64,000 nt of DNA from Candidatus Pantoea bituminis (GCF_018842675.1 NZ_JAGTWO010000004.1:1984001-2048000); one strand, 5' to 3'. Shown: positions 43,025 through 53,798, counted from the first letter of the stretch. The notes: generated by a model not told the origin, from the sequence alone. Program-made: numbers and translations.

Positions 43025-44007
43025 TTACATCAACCCTTTCTTCGCCAGTTCCGTTTTAAAGTTGTCACGGGTGATCAACACCACGTCGGTCACTTCAGTA
43101 AATTTCGGCGGTTCTGCCCCTTTGCTTACCCAGTTGTAGAGCATCTGGCTGCTCTTATAACCGTGTACATCCGGGCTTGGCAGCAGCGACCCGTAGAATC
43201 CGGTCGCGTTGTTTTTGGAGAGTTCACTGATGGCATCCACACCGTTGATACCGATACCGATAACGTCAGCGGCTTTAAAGCCCTGACCTTCTGTCGCACG
43301 CACACCACCCAGCACGGTGTTGTCGTTCATGCCAACAATCAGCCAATGTTTCACTTCAGGATGCTGCACCAGCAAAGAGTTACCGGCATCAAACGCGCCA
43401 GGAATATCATTGGATTTGGTCGGGACTTGATAGATTTGGCCAGCCGGGAAACCGGCTGCTTTGATCGCGTCCATTGAACCGCCGGTACGACGGCGCGCCG
43501 TGTCGAGTTCGTTGGCGGTGATCGCCATCACGGCGGTGCTTTTCACATCCCAGCCGCGTTTTTGCATCTCTTTATAGAGTTCTTGCCCCTGACGCTCACC
43601 GATTTTGGTCGCCGCCATCATCACTAACGGCACGGTATCCATCGGCTTGCCCTTGGCCGTCACAAATTGATCATCGACCGCGATAACTTTCATGTCATAG
43701 CTGCGGGCTTTGGCCGCAATAGCGGAACCGAGTTTGGGATCGGGTGTACAGATAACGAAACCTTTCGCGCCGCTGGCAGCCAGGCTGTCGATGGCATTAA
43801 GAGTTTTTTCACCATCGGGAACGGCAATTTTGATCACCTCAAAGCCCAAATCTTTTCCGGCTTTATCGGCGAATTTCCATTCGGTCTGGAACCAGGGTTC
43901 CTCCGGTTGCTTGACTAAAAACCAAGCTTCATGGTCTCGGCGATAGCGGATTGTGACATAACCGCTGCCAGCCCAATGACCGCGAACGCTTTAGTGAATT
44001 TATGCAT
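43025..44007 (-). CDS. araF: L-arabinose-binding protein AraF (apparent frameshift at 43917)
   Basis: Restored length 327 residues. Signal peptide MHKFTKAFAVIGLAAVMSQS-AIA, then MKLGFLVKQPEEPWFQTEWKFADKAG typical of AraF; the frame stops at GGTTTTTAG because one T is missing (A run 43917-43921). The rest, from GFEVIKIAVPDGEKTLNAID to ELAKKGLM, is uninterrupted. The periplasmic protein captures L-arabinose for AraGH. First gene of the operon; GGAGAG lies just before the ATG. Divergent from araB with shared control region. Confidence 0.94.
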
Positions 44008-44373
44008 GATGCTCTCCGGCGCTAGTTGTTTTATCGCTGCTAATAACGAATCGGTGTAAACGCTACCAGTCAATTTTGTTTTTTAGGGACAGATGTAAAT
44101 CAGTGCGTTAGGAAGCGAGTTGGTGATTGCCTGTTCAAACGCTGCGCTAGTTTTAGCTGGAATGGAGAAGAAAAATGTAGAGCGGTATCACATCTTCAAA
44201 TCACGGCAAATTGGTCCATATATTCAGCGATTTTAACCGGTACTTAACTTTTGCCATGGATCACAAAATCATTACTGATGGCAGAAAAGTGCATATTCTC
44301 AGCCAGCGATGACTAACCCTTAATCTGTGTCAATTCCAGGATAGGAGCATCAATACACAACAGGAGATATCCG
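44008..44373. promoter_or_regulatory. araF-araB divergent control region
   Basis: This 366-bp gap has no gene. It contains the tandem AraC half-sites at 44204-44241, presumably the araF and araB promoters, and a Shine-Dalgarno ACAGGAGA before araB. No convincing CRP site was found, though CRP control is expected from E. coli. Confidence 0.65.
44204..44241 (+). promoter_or_regulatory. Tandem AraC-binding half-sites (araI1-I2 type)
   Basis: CGGCAAATTGGTCCATA (44204-44220) fits the araI1 pattern with GC near the start and TCCATA at the end; after 4 bp, CAGCGATTTTAACCGGT (44225-44241) fits araI2 (AGCG...ACC). The 17-4-17 direct-repeat layout is that of E. coli pBAD. They lie 130 bp upstream of araB. 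Confidence 0.75.
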
Positions 44374-46059
44374 ATGCGGGCCATCACCCTCGGACTGGAT
44401 TTTGGCAGTGATTCGGTACGTGCATTGGCGGTGGATTGCCAGAGCGGCAAAGAGCTTGAAAGCGCAGTCGTTAATTACTCGCGCTGGCAGCAAGGCCTTT
44501 ATAGCGATCCTCACACCAACCGCTTTCGTCACCATCCGCAGGACTACATCGACGCCATGGAGCAGGCGATGCTGGGTGTGCTCAACGCGCTGAGTGCGGA
44601 ACAACGCGCCGCCGTCGTTGGCATTGGCGTGGATACCACCGGTTCAACGCCCGCCCCGATTGATCGTGACGGCAATGTGTTAGCGCTGCGTCCGGAATTT
44701 GCTGACAATCCCAACGCAATGTTTGTGCTGTGGAAAGATCACACCGCTATTGAAGAAGCTGAAGAGATCAATCAGCTCTGTCACAGCGGCCGCTTCCCGG
44801 ACTACAGCCGCTACATTGGTGGCATTTACTCCTCTGAATGGTTTTGGGCCAAGATTTTGCACGTGTCGCGTGAAGATGATGCGGTACGTGAAGCGGCGGT
44901 GTCATGGGTGGAGCTGTGTGATTGGGTACCCGCTTTACTGAGCGGAACTACCGCGCCCGCGCAACTGCGCCGGGGACGCTGTGCCGCCGGTCATAAAGCG
45001 TTGTGGCATCCCGAGTGGAATGGTTTGCCGGATGTAGATTTCCTCAATGCATTGGATCCGTTGCTGACGCAGCAACTCGATTCGCCGCTGTTTGAAGAGA
45101 CCTGGACCGCAGATATTCCGGTCGGCACCCTCAGCGATCACTGGGCACAGCGCCTGGGTTTGACGCAAAAAGTGACCCTTTCAGGCGGCGCCTTTGATTG
45201 CCATATGGGCGCAGTCGGCGGCGGTGCCAAGCCTTATACCTTGGTTAAAGTGATCGGTACATCAACCTGCGACATCCTGATCGCCGATGCTGAAACCGTG
45301 GGTGATCGCGCCATTAAGGGGATTTGTGGTCAGGTTGACGGCAGCGTGATGCCTGGTGCCATTGGCTGCGAAGCGGGACAATCGGCGTTCGGCGATATCT
45401 ACGCCTGGTTTAGCCGACTGCTGGGCTGGCCGCTGCAACAGGCCGCTGAGCAACATCCTGAATTGAAGCCGCAGCTCGCCGCGCTACAAAAAGATCTGAT
45501 TAAAAATCTTACCCATGCCTGGGCAGCGGATCCAAAACTGGAGCATTTACCGGTGGTGCTGGACTGGTTCAACGGTCGTCGCACCCCAAATGCCAATCAA
45601 CGTCTGAAAGGCGTGATCACCGATCTTAACCTCGGCACTGACGCGCCTGCACTGTTTGGCGGATTGATCGCTGCCACGGCCTTCGGTGCCCGCGCCATTA
45701 TGGAATGTTTTGAGCAGCAACAGATTCCTGTTGAGAACATCCTGACGCTGGGCGGCATTGCACGTAAATCCCCTGCCATCATGCAGGCTTGCTGCGATGT
45801 GATGAACCGTCCACTGGATATCGTCGCCTCGGATGAGTGCTGCGCCCTGGGCGCCGCAATTTTTGCCGCAGTCGCCGCAGGCGTTTACGCCAGCGTACCC
45901 GATGCCCAACAGGTAATGGCCAGCCCGATTGCCGTCACCTTACAGCCCGATCAGGCGCGCGTGGCGCGCTATCAGCAGCTTTATCAACGCTATCAAGAAT
46001 GGTCCGTGACGGCAGAACCGCATTACGCCGCACGTCCCGCTTCCGTTTCCGCTACGTAG
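44374..46059 (+). CDS. araB: L-ribulokinase
   Basis: 561 residues of the FGGY kinase family. ATP-dependent phosphorylation of L-ribulose to L-ribulose-5-phosphate, second step of arabinose use. Signature regions: [58 protein letters not shown] and [14 protein letters not shown]. First gene of araBA, 14 bp before araA; preceded by AGGAGA and the AraC sites. Confidence 0.96.
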   Translation: MRAITLGLDFGSDSVRALAVDCQSGKELESAVVNYSRWQQGLYSDPHTNRFRHHPQDYIDAMEQAMLGVLNALSAEQRAAVVGIGVDTTGSTPAPIDRDGNVLALRPEFADNPNAMFVLWKDHTAIEEAEEINQLCHSGRFPDYSRYIGGIYSSEWFWAKILHVSREDDAVREAAVSWVELCDWVPALLSGTTAPAQLRRGRCAAGHKALWHPEWNGLPDVDFLNALDPLLTQQLDSPLFEETWTADIPVGTLSDHWAQRLGLTQKVTLSGGAFDCHMGAVGGGAKPYTLVKVIGTSTCDILIADAETVGDRAIKGICGQVDGSVMPGAIGCEAGQSAFGDIYAWFSRLLGWPLQQAAEQHPELKPQLAALQKDLIKNLTHAWAADPKLEHLPVVLDWFNGRRTPNANQRLKGVITDLNLGTDAPALFGGLIAATAFGARAIMECFEQQQIPVENILTLGGIARKSPAIMQACCDVMNRPLDIVASDECCALGAAIFAAVAAGVYASVPDAQQVMASPIAVTLQPDQARVARYQQLYQRYQEWSVTAEPHYAARPASVSAT

Positions 46060-46073
46060 TCAGGAGAGAGTTT

Positions 46074-47575
46074 ATGGAACAGTTTAAAGCGCACAGCGTA
46101 TGGTTTGTGATTGGCACACAGCATCTTTACGGAGCGGAAACGTTACGTCAGGTTGAACAGCATGCACAACAGGTTGTGGAAGGCTTGAATCAGGCGTCTG
46201 GCATTCCGCTGCGTCTGGAGCTTAAGCCGCTGGTGAAATCCCCCGACGAAGCGCTGGCGCTGTGTCGGGACGCGAATCACGATCAACATTGCGTTGGGAT
46301 CATTACCTGGCTGCACACCTTTTCCCCGCCAAGATGTGGATCGGTGGCCTGAGCGTCCTGAATAAGCCGCTGCTGCAATTCCATACCCAATTTAATGCTG
46401 AGATCCCGTGGGACAGCATGGATATGGATTTTATGAACCTGAACCAGACCGCACACGGCGGCCGTGAGTTTGGCTTCATCGGTGCACGCATGGGGTTACA
46501 ACACAGCGTAGTAACCGGCCATTGGCAGGATGCACAAAGCCAGCAGCGTATCGGCAACTGGATGCGTGCAGCGGTGGCAAAACAGGCCAGCCAGCAGCTG
46601 AAGGTGGCCCGTTTTGGCGACAACATGCGTGAAGTGGCCGTGACCGAAGGCGATAAAGTGGCCGCACAAATCCAGTTTGGTTATTCAGTAAACGGCTGGG
46701 GCGTGGGCGATTTAGTCGACGTGATTAACAGCGTCAGCGATGGCGACGTAAATGCGCTGCTTGATGAGTATGAAAGCCTTTATCGCTTTACCGACGTGGC
46801 GGCGACCGGCGGAGAAAAGCGCCAGAACGTTCTGGATGCAGCCCGTATTGAACTGGGACTGAAGCGTTTTCTTGAAGGCGAAGGTTGCCACGCGTTCACC
46901 ACTAACTTCCAGACGCTGCACGGTATGACACAGTTGCCGGGCTTAGCGGTGCAGCGCTTGATGGGACAAGGTTATGGTTTTGCCGGTGAAGGTGACTGGA
47001 AAACTGCCGCGCTACTGCGTATTTTCAAAATCCTCGCGGGCGATCGGCCTGGCGGCACCTCCTTTATGGAGGATTACACCTATCACTTCTCACCAGGCAA
47101 CGATCTGGTACTGGGTTCGCACATGCTGGAAGTTTGCCCTTCTATTGCGATTGAAGAGAAGCCGCTGATCGATGTGCAGTTCCTCGGCATTGGCGACAAA
47201 GCCGATCCGGCGCGCATGATCTTCTCTACACCGGCAGGCCGTGCAATTAACGCCAGCGTGATTGATATGGGCGATCGTTTCCGCTTACTGGTGAACGTGG
47301 TCGATGCGATTGAACAGCCAAAACCGCTGCCGAAGTTGCCGGTGGCCCGCGCCTTATGGCGTGCGCAACCTTCGCTGGCGACAGCCTCAGAGGCGTGGAT
47401 TTTAGCCGGTGGCGCGCACCATACGGTATTCAGCCAGGCGTTAACGCTGGATGATATGTATCTGTATGGCGAGATGAACGACATCGAAGTGTTGGTGATT
47501 GATGAACAGACGCAATTGCCATCATTCAAAGATGCGCTGCGCTGGAATGAAGCCTATTACCGCATGAAACGTTGA
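46074..47575 (+). CDS. araA: L-arabinose isomerase (apparent frameshift at 46323)
   Basis: Restored length is 500 residues, the E. coli AraA length. It converts L-arabinose to L-ribulose. [20 protein letters not shown] begins the protein; the frame fails at TTTTCCCCGCC (four C, 46323-46326) where [13 protein letters not shown] needs five. The Mn-binding residues and the [22 protein letters not shown] core follow in the second frame, with the zinc/manganese Glu/His in the family positions. Second gene of araBA; a terminator follows and no araD is present. Confidence 0.95.
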
Positions 47576-47662
47576 TAAGTTAGCGGGTTTACTCTCATTC
47601 AGCGGTAAAAAAACGGAGCGGTCAGTCGCACTTGATGGGCAGCTCCGTAAAGACGCCATTGC

Positions 47663-47691
47663 ACGTCCGCCCTATCCCCGGCGGACGTTTT
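47663..47691 (+). terminator. Intrinsic terminator of araBA
   Basis: Perfect stem ACGTCCGCC / GGCGGACGT with an 8-nt loop followed by TTTA, 88 bp after araA. Confidence 0.82.
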
Positions 47692-47825
47692 ACTCCTCTG
47701 CTCATCATTCATGCCCTTATTCCCTCGCTTCACTTGTTTTCAAACCTGCCCCTTGCGTGAATTAACCACCCCGTGTTTTCATCTTTCAATAACGAATTTA
47801 GCGTTGCCCAACAGGGAAGATAACA

Positions 47826-48296
47826 ATGAAAATCCAACTTCTTAGTGAAGCGTCCTCATTTGCTGCTCAAACCGCACATCTCCTGTTCCGCGAATGGTCT
47901 GCCTTACCTGCCTGGTCAAATCAATCCACCATCCTGCAACGGCTCAATGCGCGCAATTATTCAGCGCACAGCGAATTCACACTGGTTGTGGAGCACGCTA
48001 ACAAAGTCATCGCCACCAGCAGCGTGATCCGTTATGAACTCAATGATGCTCTGGCGCGTGAATATTGGCTGGGCGAAGTGGTTACTGACAGCGCGTTTCG
48101 CGGGCAAGGCATTGCTAAATCATTGATTAGCCGCTGCGTTGCGCTGGCGAAACAGAACGGTATTAAAGCGTTGTGGCTCTACACGCCAGATCAACAGGCG
48201 TTTTATCAACGCTTAGGCTGGCAGGCAGTTGAGCAACGGGTCATTGCTGACGAAGAGGTGACATTAATGGTGATGCCGCTCGATTCATCGCAATAA
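47826..48296 (+). CDS. GNAT-family N-acetyltransferase
   Basis: 156 residues. Motif A is seen as LGEVVTDSAFRGQGIAKSLISRC (Gly-rich pyrophosphate loop) and the C-terminal part GIKALWLYTPDQQAFYQRLGWQ as the aromatic motif B. ACAGGGAAG precedes the ATG. Substrate unknown. Single gene between araBA and the galactofuranose transporter, with which it is convergent. Confidence 0.85.
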   Translation: MKIQLLSEASSFAAQTAHLLFREWSALPAWSNQSTILQRLNARNYSAHSEFTLVVEHANKVIATSSVIRYELNDALAREYWLGEVVTDSAFRGQGIAKSLISRCVALAKQNGIKALWLYTPDQQAFYQRLGWQAVEQRVIADEEVTLMVMPLDSSQ

Positions 48297-48321
48297 AAAG
48301 GCGGCTCGTTTTGAGCCGCCT
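48295..48321 (-). terminator. Intrinsic terminator of ytfQRT-yjfF
   Basis: Minus strand: AGGCGGCTC / GAGCCGCCT with a 5-nt loop followed by T5. It overlaps the stop of the convergent GNAT gene. Confidence 0.88.
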
Positions 48322-48354
48322 GATGTTCAACACCTCATTTTTACAACATTATAT

Positions 48355-49344
48355 TTAAGAGGTACTGATGCGTTTAACGGGCGCGTTCTTCTGACGATCC
48401 CACATTACCGTGAGCAAACGTTGCAACGCGATAAAGGCGAAAAGCAGAATACCGATGGCGATTTTAGTCCACCAGGAACTCAGCGTGCCGTCGAAGTTGA
48501 TCCAGGTTTGAATCAGTCCCTGAATCAAGACGCCGAACAGCGTGCCCAGCACGGTTCCAACCCCACCCGACAACAGCGTGCCGCCAATCACCACTGACGC
48601 GATGGCATCTAACTCAACGCCCAAACCGGCTAACGCGTAGCCTGCCGAGGTATATATTGAGAACACGATCCCCGCCAGCGTCGCGAGCGTCGTAGAGAGC
48701 ATGTAAATTTTGATGGTGGTAGCGCGGGTTGAAACGCCCATTAACTGGGCTGAAGTCAGGCTACCGCCAATGGCATAAACCTGATTCCCAAAGCGCGTGC
48801 GGTGGGCAAGAATAATGCCCACAAACACCACCAGCAACATGATCACCGCCAACAAACTGAGCCGACCTCCACCGGGGATTTTCCAGGCAAAACTGGAGAG
48901 CGTGGTGTAGAACGGATGATCAATCGGAATGGAGTTTTCAGAAACCAGATAACTGCAACCGCGCAGAAAAAACATCCCCGCCAGCGTAATAATAAAGGCC
49001 GGGATCTTCAGCGCATCAATCAACCACCCCATCATGGCACCGAACAGCGCGCCCAGAGACAAAATCAAGGCAAAGGCCACCAGCGGATTAAGATGGAAGT
49101 CGCCAATTGCGCGCGCCAGAAACACACCGGTAAAGGCGATAACGGCGCCTACGGACAAATCTATTCCGCCGGACAGAATCACAAACGTCATGCCAACAGC
49201 GATAATGCCGAGAAAAGCATTGTCGGTAAGGATGTTGCAGATCACCCGCGTGGAAGCGAATCCCGGGAACTGGCTCAGGCAGAACAGATAACCCGCCACA
49301 AAAACCAGCAAAGTGATCATCAAGGGAAGATGGCGCTTGATCAT
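48355..49344 (-). CDS. yjfF: Galactofuranose ABC transporter permease YjfF
   Basis: 329 residues, BPD_transp_2 permease family, about ten helices, with ILSGGIDLSVGAVIAFTGVF, LAGMFFLRGCSYLVSENSIPI and ASVVIGGTLLSGGVGTVLGTLFG. Second permease of the furanose importer. Its ATG overlaps the ytfT stop by 4 bp. Last gene of the operon. Confidence 0.93.
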   Translation of the reverse strand: MIKRHLPLMITLLVFVAGYLFCLSQFPGFASTRVICNILTDNAFLGIIAVGMTFVILSGGIDLSVGAVIAFTGVFLARAIGDFHLNPLVAFALILSLGALFGAMMGWLIDALKIPAFIITLAGMFFLRGCSYLVSENSIPIDHPFYTTLSSFAWKIPGGGRLSLLAVIMLLVVFVGIILAHRTRFGNQVYAIGGSLTSAQLMGVSTRATTIKIYMLSTTLATLAGIVFSIYTSAGYALAGLGVELDAIASVVIGGTLLSGGVGTVLGTLFGVLIQGLIQTWINFDGTLSSWWTKIAIGILLFAFIALQRLLTVMWDRQKNAPVKRISTS

Positions 49345-50354
49345 GATGAACGTCTCCGTTTAAACATCGCTATAAAGCGCGGCGACTGCAACAGCAGCAC
49401 GCACATCACCACCACCGCTTTCACGACCTGATTCAGTTCAGGCGGGAAGCCAGAGAGCAAAATGCCGGTATTCATTGACTGGATGATCAACGCACCAATC
49501 AGCGACAACGCAATATTGAAGCGCCCGCCCATCAGCGACGCGCCGCCAATCACCACCGCTAAAATGGCATCCAGCTCCAACCACAAACCGGCATTGTTAG
49601 CATCTGCACCGCGAATATCTGCGGCGATAATCAAACCCGCTACTGCCGCACAAATGCCGCTGATCACGTAGGTTGACATCACCACCAGCCAGCCGGTTAC
49701 GCCTGCATTACGCGCAGCGCGCAGGTTAATTCCCACCGCTTCGATAAACAGGCCCAGCGCGGTTTTGCGCGTAAGCAGCCAAACCAGCAGCGCCACCGCC
49801 ACGGTAATCCATACTGGCACCGGCAACATCCAGAGCGAACCGTTGCCAAACCAGCCCAAACTGTCGCTGTCGAAAGTGACGATTTGGCCTTGCGTGATGA
49901 GCTGTGCAACGCCGCGCCCGGCAACCATCAAAATCAGCGTGGCAACGAACGGTTGGATACGCAGCAAGGCCACCAAAACACCGTTCCACAAACCGCACAA
50001 AAATCCGGTTCCCAGCGTGGCGAGAATGATAAACAGCAAACTGTGTCCGGCAACGGTTAAGGTGGCTGCGGTGGCACCGGCAATCGCCATCACCGCGCCC
50101 ACCGATAAATCGATGCCGCCGGTCGCGATCACCAGCGTCATCCCAATCGCCAACAAGGCAACCGGTGCCGCACGGTTGAGAATATCAATGGGGCTGCCAA
50201 ACAGACGTCCGTCCTGCAAATGCACGGCAAAGAAGTTATTGGCAACGAAGCTGTCCACCAGCAAAACCAGAATTAGCGCCGCAATTTGCGGCATTCCCGG
50301 TGGCAGCTTCCACTTACGTGGTGATTTTTCAGGTGTCATATGGGATTCAAGCAT
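49341..50354 (-). CDS. ytfT: Galactofuranose ABC transporter permease YtfT
   Basis: 337 residues, the partner permease: MTLVIATGGIDLSVGAVMAIAGATAA, RGVAQLITQGQIVTF, GINLRAARNAGVTGW and LDAILAVVIGGASLMGGRFNI. The first ATG (50354) is favoured by GGAGGAG 6-12 nt upstream, although it overlaps the ytfR end; MTPEKSP, five codons in, is the alternative. Confidence 0.93.
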   Translation of the reverse strand: MLESHMTPEKSPRKWKLPPGMPQIAALILVLLVDSFVANNFFAVHLQDGRLFGSPIDILNRAAPVALLAIGMTLVIATGGIDLSVGAVMAIAGATAATLTVAGHSLLFIILATLGTGFLCGLWNGVLVALLRIQPFVATLILMVAGRGVAQLITQGQIVTFDSDSLGWFGNGSLWMLPVPVWITVAVALLVWLLTRKTALGLFIEAVGINLRAARNAGVTGWLVVMSTYVISGICAAVAGLIIAADIRGADANNAGLWLELDAILAVVIGGASLMGGRFNIALSLIGALIIQSMNTGILLSGFPPELNQVVKAVVVMCVLLLQSPRFIAMFKRRRSS

Positions 50355-51866
50355 GTTGTGCTCCTCCGTCGGCGATGGCGTTAACGATCGACGCCACCGA
50401 AAGCTGTTCCAGCGGGATTTCGGCCACCTGTTTTAGATCACGCATGATCAACACGCGGTCGGCGTAGCCCACCAGCTCTTCGAGTTCAGAGGAGATAACC
50501 AGCAGCGCAAGTCCATCTGCGCACAGGGATTCAATGAGACGAATGATCTCAGCGTGCGCACCCACGTCGATGCCGCGGGTTGGCTCATCCAGGATCAGAA
50601 ATTGCGGTTTGGTCACTAGCCAGCGCGACAGCAAGACCTTTTGCTGGTTGCCGCCCGAGAGCAGCTCAACCGACTGCTCGGCATGCGGCGTTCGAATACC
50701 CAGGCTTTTTATGAAACGTTCAGCAATGGCCTGCTGCTCGCGCTTCTTAATGGGTCGCAACCAGCCGCGCTGCGCCTGCAGAGCCAAAATAATGTTTTCC
50801 CGCACCGAGGCCGCGCCAATAATGCCGTCAGTTTTACGATCTTCCGGGCAAAAACCCATTCCCAGCCGTGACGCTTTGGCGGGCGTACGTATATGCTGCA
50901 CTTTGCCTTTTATGGTGGCTGTGCCGCGATCGGCACGACGAATACCGAACAGCACTTCAGCGGTTTCTGTTCGTCCTGAACCCAATAACCCCGCCAGGCC
51001 CACCACTTCGCCGGGCCGAACCTGCAAATTAAACGGCTCGATGGTGCCCTTTTTGCCGTAATTTTCGAATGAAACCACCGGTTGATTGCTGCGCAAGGTG
51101 CTGCCTTGACGTTGCAAGGCGGTTTCCATCAGATCGCGGCCTAACATCAATTTAATCAATTCAATCTGCGGCAGCGAGGCGGTATCACGCGTGGCGATAA
51201 ACTGACCATTGCGCAACACGGTAATGCGATCGGTGATGCGATAAACCTGGTCAAGGAAGTGAGTCACAAAAATCAGGCTCATGCCTTTGGCTTTCAACTG
51301 CGCCATCAAAGTAAACAACATTTCCACTTCACTGGCGTCAAGGCTGGCGGTGGGTTCATCTAGAATCAGCACCTGAGCAGAGAGATCGACCGCGCGGCAA
51401 ATCGCAATGATCTGCTGCATCGCCACTGAGTAATGGCCAAGTGGGCGAGTGACGTCGAGGGCAAAACCGTAGTTACGCATCAGTGCATCCGCATCACGGA
51501 TCATCCGTTTACGATCGATCATGCCAAAACGATGCGGTTCGCGACCAATATACAGATTGTCCGCCACCGACATATTGGGCAGCAGATTCACTTCCTGATA
51601 AACCGTGCCAATGCCCATCTCCTGCGCATCCGCTGTGCTGTGAGGAGAAATGGCATTGCCGTTTAATGTGATAGTGCCGGCATCGCGGGTATAGACACCG
51701 GTTAACACTTTGATCAGCGTGGACTTCCCGCGCCATTCTCTCCCAGCAGCGCCATAATTTCGCCTTTGCGTATGCTGAAAGAGACATTATCCAGCGCCTT
51801 CACGCCGGGAAAACCTTTACTGACGCCGCTGATGGTTAACAGTGCATCTTCGTTGTGTATGGTCAT
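50347..51866 (-). CDS. ytfR: Galactofuranose ABC transporter ATPase YtfR (apparent frameshift at 51725)
   Basis: Restored length 506 residues, two ABC domains. N-terminus from [27 protein letters not shown] to the first Walker [10 protein letters not shown], where the frame breaks because GGGAAGTCC lacks one A (TT at 51725-51726). The second domain has [31 protein letters not shown] and [13 protein letters not shown]. ATPase of the importer. Confidence 0.93.
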
Positions 51867-51890
51867 TCGGCTAGCTCCGCCTCAGGTCAT

Positions 51891-51914
51891 GAAAAACCGC
51901 CCCAAAGGGCGGTC
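51891..51914 (-). terminator. Intra-operon hairpin between ytfQ and ytfR
   Basis: Minus strand: ACCGCCC / GGGCGGT with TTTG loop and T5, 6 bp after the ytfQ stop and 24 bp before ytfR. Such hairpins after a binding-protein gene usually allow only part of transcription through, so the binding protein is made in excess. Confidence 0.82.
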
Positions 51915-51920
51915 TTCAAC

Positions 51921-52876
51921 TCAGTAACCCATGCCTTTTTTCTTGTCCAGCTCGGCCTGAGCATCAGCAGGTAAGAACAGTTTTGATTCGGTTTTGATAA
52001 TTTTTGGCGGCAGCGTGCCCTCTTTTTGAATTTCTCCAGCGCGTCGAAAGCTGGGCCCGCCATATTAGGGGTTAATTCAACGTTGGCATTGGCTTCACCC
52101 GCCAGCATCGCTTTGTAGATATCGGGTACGCCATCAATCGAACCGGTCAGAATGTCTTTGCCCGGTTTCAAACCCGCTTCTTTAATCGCCTGAATCGCAC
52201 CGATGGCCATGTCATCGTTGTGCGCATACACCATGCAGATGTTTTTGCCGTTATTCTCAGCTTTGATGAAGCTCTCCATCACCTCTTTGCCTTTGCTGCG
52301 CGTGAAATCGCCAGACTGTGAACGAAGCACTTTGATGTTTTGATGGCCGCTGATCGCTTCGGCAAAGCCTTTCTTGCGGTCAATCGCCACGCTGGCACCT
52401 ACTGTGCCCTGCAACTCAACCACGTTACACTGCTTGCTACCCACCGTTTTAACCAGCCAGTCGCCAATCAGTTTGCCTTCTAATACGTTGTCTGCCGTGA
52501 CGACTGCCATATACAGCGATTTATCTTTAACCACGATGGCGCGGTCTAACAGGAATACCGGAATCTTGGCATCTTTGGCTTCTTCCAACACCGGTTCCCA
52601 GCCTGTCTGCACCACGGGGGCGATAAAGATTGCATCGACGCCCTGTGCGATAAAGGAACGTACCGCTTTGATTTGGTTCTCTTGTTTCTGCTGTCCATCG
52701 GCAATCTTCAACGTAATGCCGCGCTTCTGTGCTTCGCTTTTCGCCACGTTGGTCTCTGCTGAGCGCCAGCCGGATTCAGAACCCACCTGCGAGAAGCCAA
52801 CCGTCATATCTGCTGCCAGCACCGGACCAGTCAACGCGGCGCTGACCAAAGTAGTCAGAAGTAAACGTTTCCACAT
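51921..52876 (-). CDS. ytfQ: Galactofuranose-binding protein YtfQ (apparent frameshift at 52023)
   Basis: Restored length 318 residues, the E. coli length. The start at 52876 (MWKRLLLTTLVSAALTGPVLA, a signal peptide) has AGAGGA 9 nt upstream; the frame is open 45 codons earlier. The mature protein starts ADMTVGFSQVGSESGWR. Near the end TTCAAAAAGAG (five A, 52023-52027) should have six, after which the second frame reads EGTLPPKIIKTESKLFLPADAQ to KKKGMGY and stops at 51921. Periplasmic receptor for galactofuranose in E. coli. Confidence 0.94.
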
Positions 52877-53582
52877 AATTTTCATTCCTCTGAAGGGCGT
52901 TTGCTGTATAGGGTAAAGAGCCTGTTTAGCCTGGACTAAAACCACGTAAATAATGGCGACCTGCTTCACAAAATAGAGCAATATAAAGGAGTTACGCATA
53001 CTAACAGGCAATTTCAGGCAACAGGGTTATGGATAAATTGACTGCAATTAAATTGTGGCCAGGTTAAATAATTGTAATAAACAGAACCGCTTATGCGCTC
53101 AGCAACTGGAAGCGATTACAAGGATGCGTAAAGAATGGTTATGAGTAACCTGAAAAGATAAATAATTAATTTTGTGATTACCCGCACAAAGGCGCGCCTT
53201 ATGGCCTAAGTACATTCAGCAACCTTGTGACGCCGATTGAAAAACAGGAATATCTCTCACGCTGCGGTTAACCGTCTAAAAAGGCCACTAAACACGGCTA
53301 ATTATGGGCGGACAATGCGCGTTAACGCGCAAAAAACAACACAGCTAAAATTTTTAGCTTTTGGGTCAATTAAGGCAATGAGGCAGAAAAACCGGTTAAC
53401 CTGCTGTTTAAGCCAGAAAATGAAAGTGAAGAAGTCGCACTGAAACCCTTAAAAACATCCGTTTTAACGTCACATCTCGTCAGTTAGTCTTAATTTACGC
53501 TTTTTTCTAATCGAGATCTGGACAGCTAAAGGTTGCTCTTTATACTGAGCACTCCTTTGTTCCCACTACTGTTATGGCAATG
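52877..53582. other. 700-bp intergenic region between ytfQ and cnu
   Basis: No convincing gene. AT-rich. It holds a CRP-like site TGTGATTACCCGCACA (53173-53188, nine of ten conserved positions), about 297 bp before ytfQ, and a perfect 16-bp palindrome TGCGCGTTAACGCGCA (53316-53331). Open frames here lack ribosome binding sites and resemblance to known proteins. Confidence 0.5.
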
Positions 53583-53798
53583 ATGACTGCGCAAGATTAC
53601 CTGCTTAAATTTCGCAAAGTGAATAATTTTGAAAGCCTGGAAAAGCTTTACGACCATCTCAATTATTCGCTCACCGACGACAAAGAAATTATCAATATGT
53701 ACCGCGCTGCCGATCATCGACGTGCCGAGCTCACTTCTGGCGGACGTTTATATGATTTGGGCCGCGTACCCAAAACGGTCTGGCGTTACGTGGTTTAA
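53583..53798 (+). CDS. cnu: Cnu (YdgT), Hha-family nucleoid protein
   Basis: 71 residues from the ATG at 53583 ([28 protein letters not shown]), chosen because E. coli Cnu begins MTVQDYLLKF at this point; ATGs at 53574 and 53580 are alternatives. The rest, [18 protein letters not shown] and [10 protein letters not shown], is the Hha/YmoA family signature. These proteins bind H-NS and StpA and adjust silencing of AT-rich genes. In E. coli the gene precedes ydgK and rsxA, as here. Confidence 0.93.
   Translation: MTAQDYLLKFRKVNNFESLEKLYDHLNYSLTDDKEIINMYRAADHRRAELTSGGRLYDLGRVPKTVWRYVV

Noticed and set aside
48335..48352. TTACAAC near the yjfF terminator as Ter
   Set aside because: Lacks the required G at the first position and a pyrimidine after GTTGTAA.
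48802..49431. 209-codon plus-strand frame across yjfF and ytfT
   Set aside because: Antisense to two clear permease genes; hydrophilic mirror of membrane codons.
53237..53443. 68-codon open frame in the ytfQ-cnu gap
   Set aside because: No ribosome binding site, lysine-rich AT-driven composition, no resemblance to known proteins.
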